Assembly (NCBI RefSeq): GCF_000735525.1
Contig: NZ_JMPR01000008.1
Location: 62,001-126,000 of the forward strand
Reading direction: 5' to 3'
DNA from: Tatumella ptyseos ATCC 33301
GTDB lineage: Bacteria > Pseudomonadota > Gammaproteobacteria > Enterobacterales > Enterobacteriaceae
DNA length: 64,000 bases
Part shown: positions 60,547 through 64,000 of the stretch, piece by piece
How positions within the stretch are numbered: position 1 is the first letter of the stretch
How the letters are laid out: the number at the start of each line of letters is the position of its first letter
Made by a program: the position numbers and the translations under genes
The notes under the pieces: model-generated
The model's database searches: none
What the model was told of the DNA's origin: nothing
What the model saw: only the letters and a program-made list of their open reading frames with translations

Positions 60547-60729
60547 CCCCACTGCTCCTTTACCGCCAGAGGGTTGCCGGCCGGCACAAAGCCCGCCGCA
60601 ACACGTCGAACACCGCAGCCTCTTCAGGCTGCAACGGTCCCTTTTTTCACGAAAACGCACCGCTGATATTGGATGGCCGGCAGTCTGCTCAGGTTTGTCA
60701 TACCTGAAGATAAAAATGTCCGCTGCCGG

Positions 60730-63296
<2,567 letters not shown>

Positions 63297-63350
63297 ACCG
63301 GGTTTCAGTATGATGCCCAGTCATTTCTTCATCTGTGGAGTAGCACACTT

Positions 63351-63626
63351 ATGGCACGCGTAACCGTTCAGGACGCAGTAGAAAAAGTTGGAAACCGTTT
63401 TGACCTGGTATTGGTCGCTGCACGTCGTGCACGTCAGATGCAGGTCGGAGGCAAAGATGCCCTGGTTCCGGAAGAGAACGATAAAACCACGGTTATCGCT
63501 TTACGTGAAATCGAAGAAGGGCTGATCACAAACCAGATTCTGGACGTACGTGATCGTCAGGAACAGCATGAACAGGAAGCGGCCGAACTTCAGGCTGTGA
63601 CCGCGATTGCTGAAGGTCGTCGTTAA
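63351..63626 (+). CDS. rpoZ: RNA polymerase omega subunit
   Basis: A 91-residue subunit (E. coli 91) beginning [20 protein letters not shown]. It helps fold beta-prime and forms one ppGpp-binding site. It is the middle gene between gmk and spoT. Confidence 0.98.
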   Translation: MARVTVQDAVEKVGNRFDLVLVAARRARQMQVGGKDALVPEENDKTTVIALREIEEGLITNQILDVRDRQEQHEQEAAELQAVTAIAEGRR

Positions 63627-63647
63627 TCTGACTGTTGCAGGCCGCCT

Positions 63648-64000
63648 TTGTATCTGTTTGAAAGTCTTAATCAACTGATTGAAAAATATTTGCCTGAGGA
63701 TCAGATTAAACGCCTCAGGCAAGCCTATCTTGTTGCTCGTGATGCCCATGAGGGTCAGACGCGTTCCAGCGGTGAGCCTTATATTACCCATCCGGTAGCC
63801 GTTGCCTGTATTCTGGCTGAAATGCGACTCGACCATGAAACTCTCATGGCCGCGTTATTGCACGATGTGATTGAGGATACCCCGGCCACCTACCAGGATA
63901 TGGAGCAACTGTTTGGTCAGAGTGTCGCAGAGCTTGTCGAAGGCGTATCCAAGCTGGATAAGCTGAAATTCCGCGATAAAAAAGAAGCTCAGGCAGAAAA
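63648..64000 (+). CDS. spoT: Bifunctional (p)ppGpp synthetase/hydrolase SpoT, 5' part
   Basis: 117 codons are present before the window ends. The start is a TTG preceded by GCAGG, since no ATG or GTG precedes the conserved MYLFESLNQLIE. The hydrolase HD domain has HPVAVACIL and LLHDVIEDT, and the E-G-V-S-K-L-D segment is intact. It follows rpoZ by 21 nt. Confidence 0.96.
   Translation, partial: MYLFESLNQLIEKYLPEDQIKRLRQAYLVARDAHEGQTRSSGEPYITHPVAVACILAEMRLDHETLMAALLHDVIEDTPATYQDMEQLFGQSVAELVEGVSKLDKLKFRDKKEAQAE

Overview
This 64 kb window is a chromosome segment from an Enterobacterales bacterium. The protein sequences resemble E. coli closely, and blocks of gene order match E. coli (ugp, rpoH-ftsXEY, rsmD-yhhLMN-tusA-yhhQ-dcrB, dnaA-dnaN-recF-gyrB-yidA, rpmH-rnpA-yidD-yidC-mnmE, pst-phoU, gmk-rpoZ-spoT). 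Breakpoints between blocks, moderate G+C and a 2-ketogluconate-type gene set would suit Erwiniaceae (Pantoea, Erwinia, Tatumella), but that genus-level guess is inference. No rRNA, tRNA, insertion sequence, CRISPR array or oriC was found.

Layout. 0-4.4 kb: glycerol-3-phosphate uptake operon ugpBAECQ (minus) behind a run of PhoB-box units. 4.5-8.9 kb: rpoH and ftsYEX (minus). 8.9-11.1 kb: an A+T-rich insertion with one orphan glycosyltransferase. 11.1-15.0 kb: rsmD, yhhL, yhhM, yhhN, tusA, yhhQ, dcrB. 15.4-22.1 kb: proP, hemB, queH, an orphan ssuE, pptA, dnaTC and tag. 22.2-27.5 kb: a plus-strand group with a LacI-type regulator, a KguE-like isomerase, ghrB, avtA and eamA. 27.5-31.3 kb: yidQ, yidR, two tandem DUF1471 secreted proteins and yidA. 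31.3-37.8 kb: a gene-poor stretch followed by a CS1/CFA-I-type (alpha) fimbrial operon of chaperone, pilin, usher and tip adhesin, lying between yidA and gyrB, which are neighbours in E. coli. 38.1-48.7 kb: gyrB-recF-dnaN-dnaA diverging from rpmH-rnpA-yidD-yidC and mnmE. 48.7-55.7 kb: accessory region with an SPFH/NfeD pair, a class II microcin-type export operon and an MFS permease. 55.8-60.5 kb: pstSCAB-phoU behind a second array of PhoB boxes. 60.7-64 kb: ligB, gmk, rpoZ and the start of spoT.

The most interesting material is accessory. (1) At 50.3-54.05 kb a 73-residue precursor with a 15-residue Gly-Ala microcin leader is followed by a CvaA-like adaptor and a CvaB-like peptidase/ABC exporter. 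Two intrinsic terminators frame the layout and no immunity gene is recognisable, so this may be an undescribed microcin. (2) The alpha-fimbrial operon has an intrinsic terminator directly between pilin and usher and a compositionally mosaic adhesin. (3) A lone glycosyltransferase sits in an A+T-rich insertion between ftsY and rsmD. Phosphate starvation is a second theme: both ugp and pst carry 11-bp-phased PhoB half-sites. Start sites were moved inward from the longest reading frame where a Shine-Dalgarno sequence, a signal peptide or the known family length supported it (ugpB, pstS, ligB, gmk, dnaA, dnaT, tag, nfeD, yhhN, yidQ, proP, queH and others).
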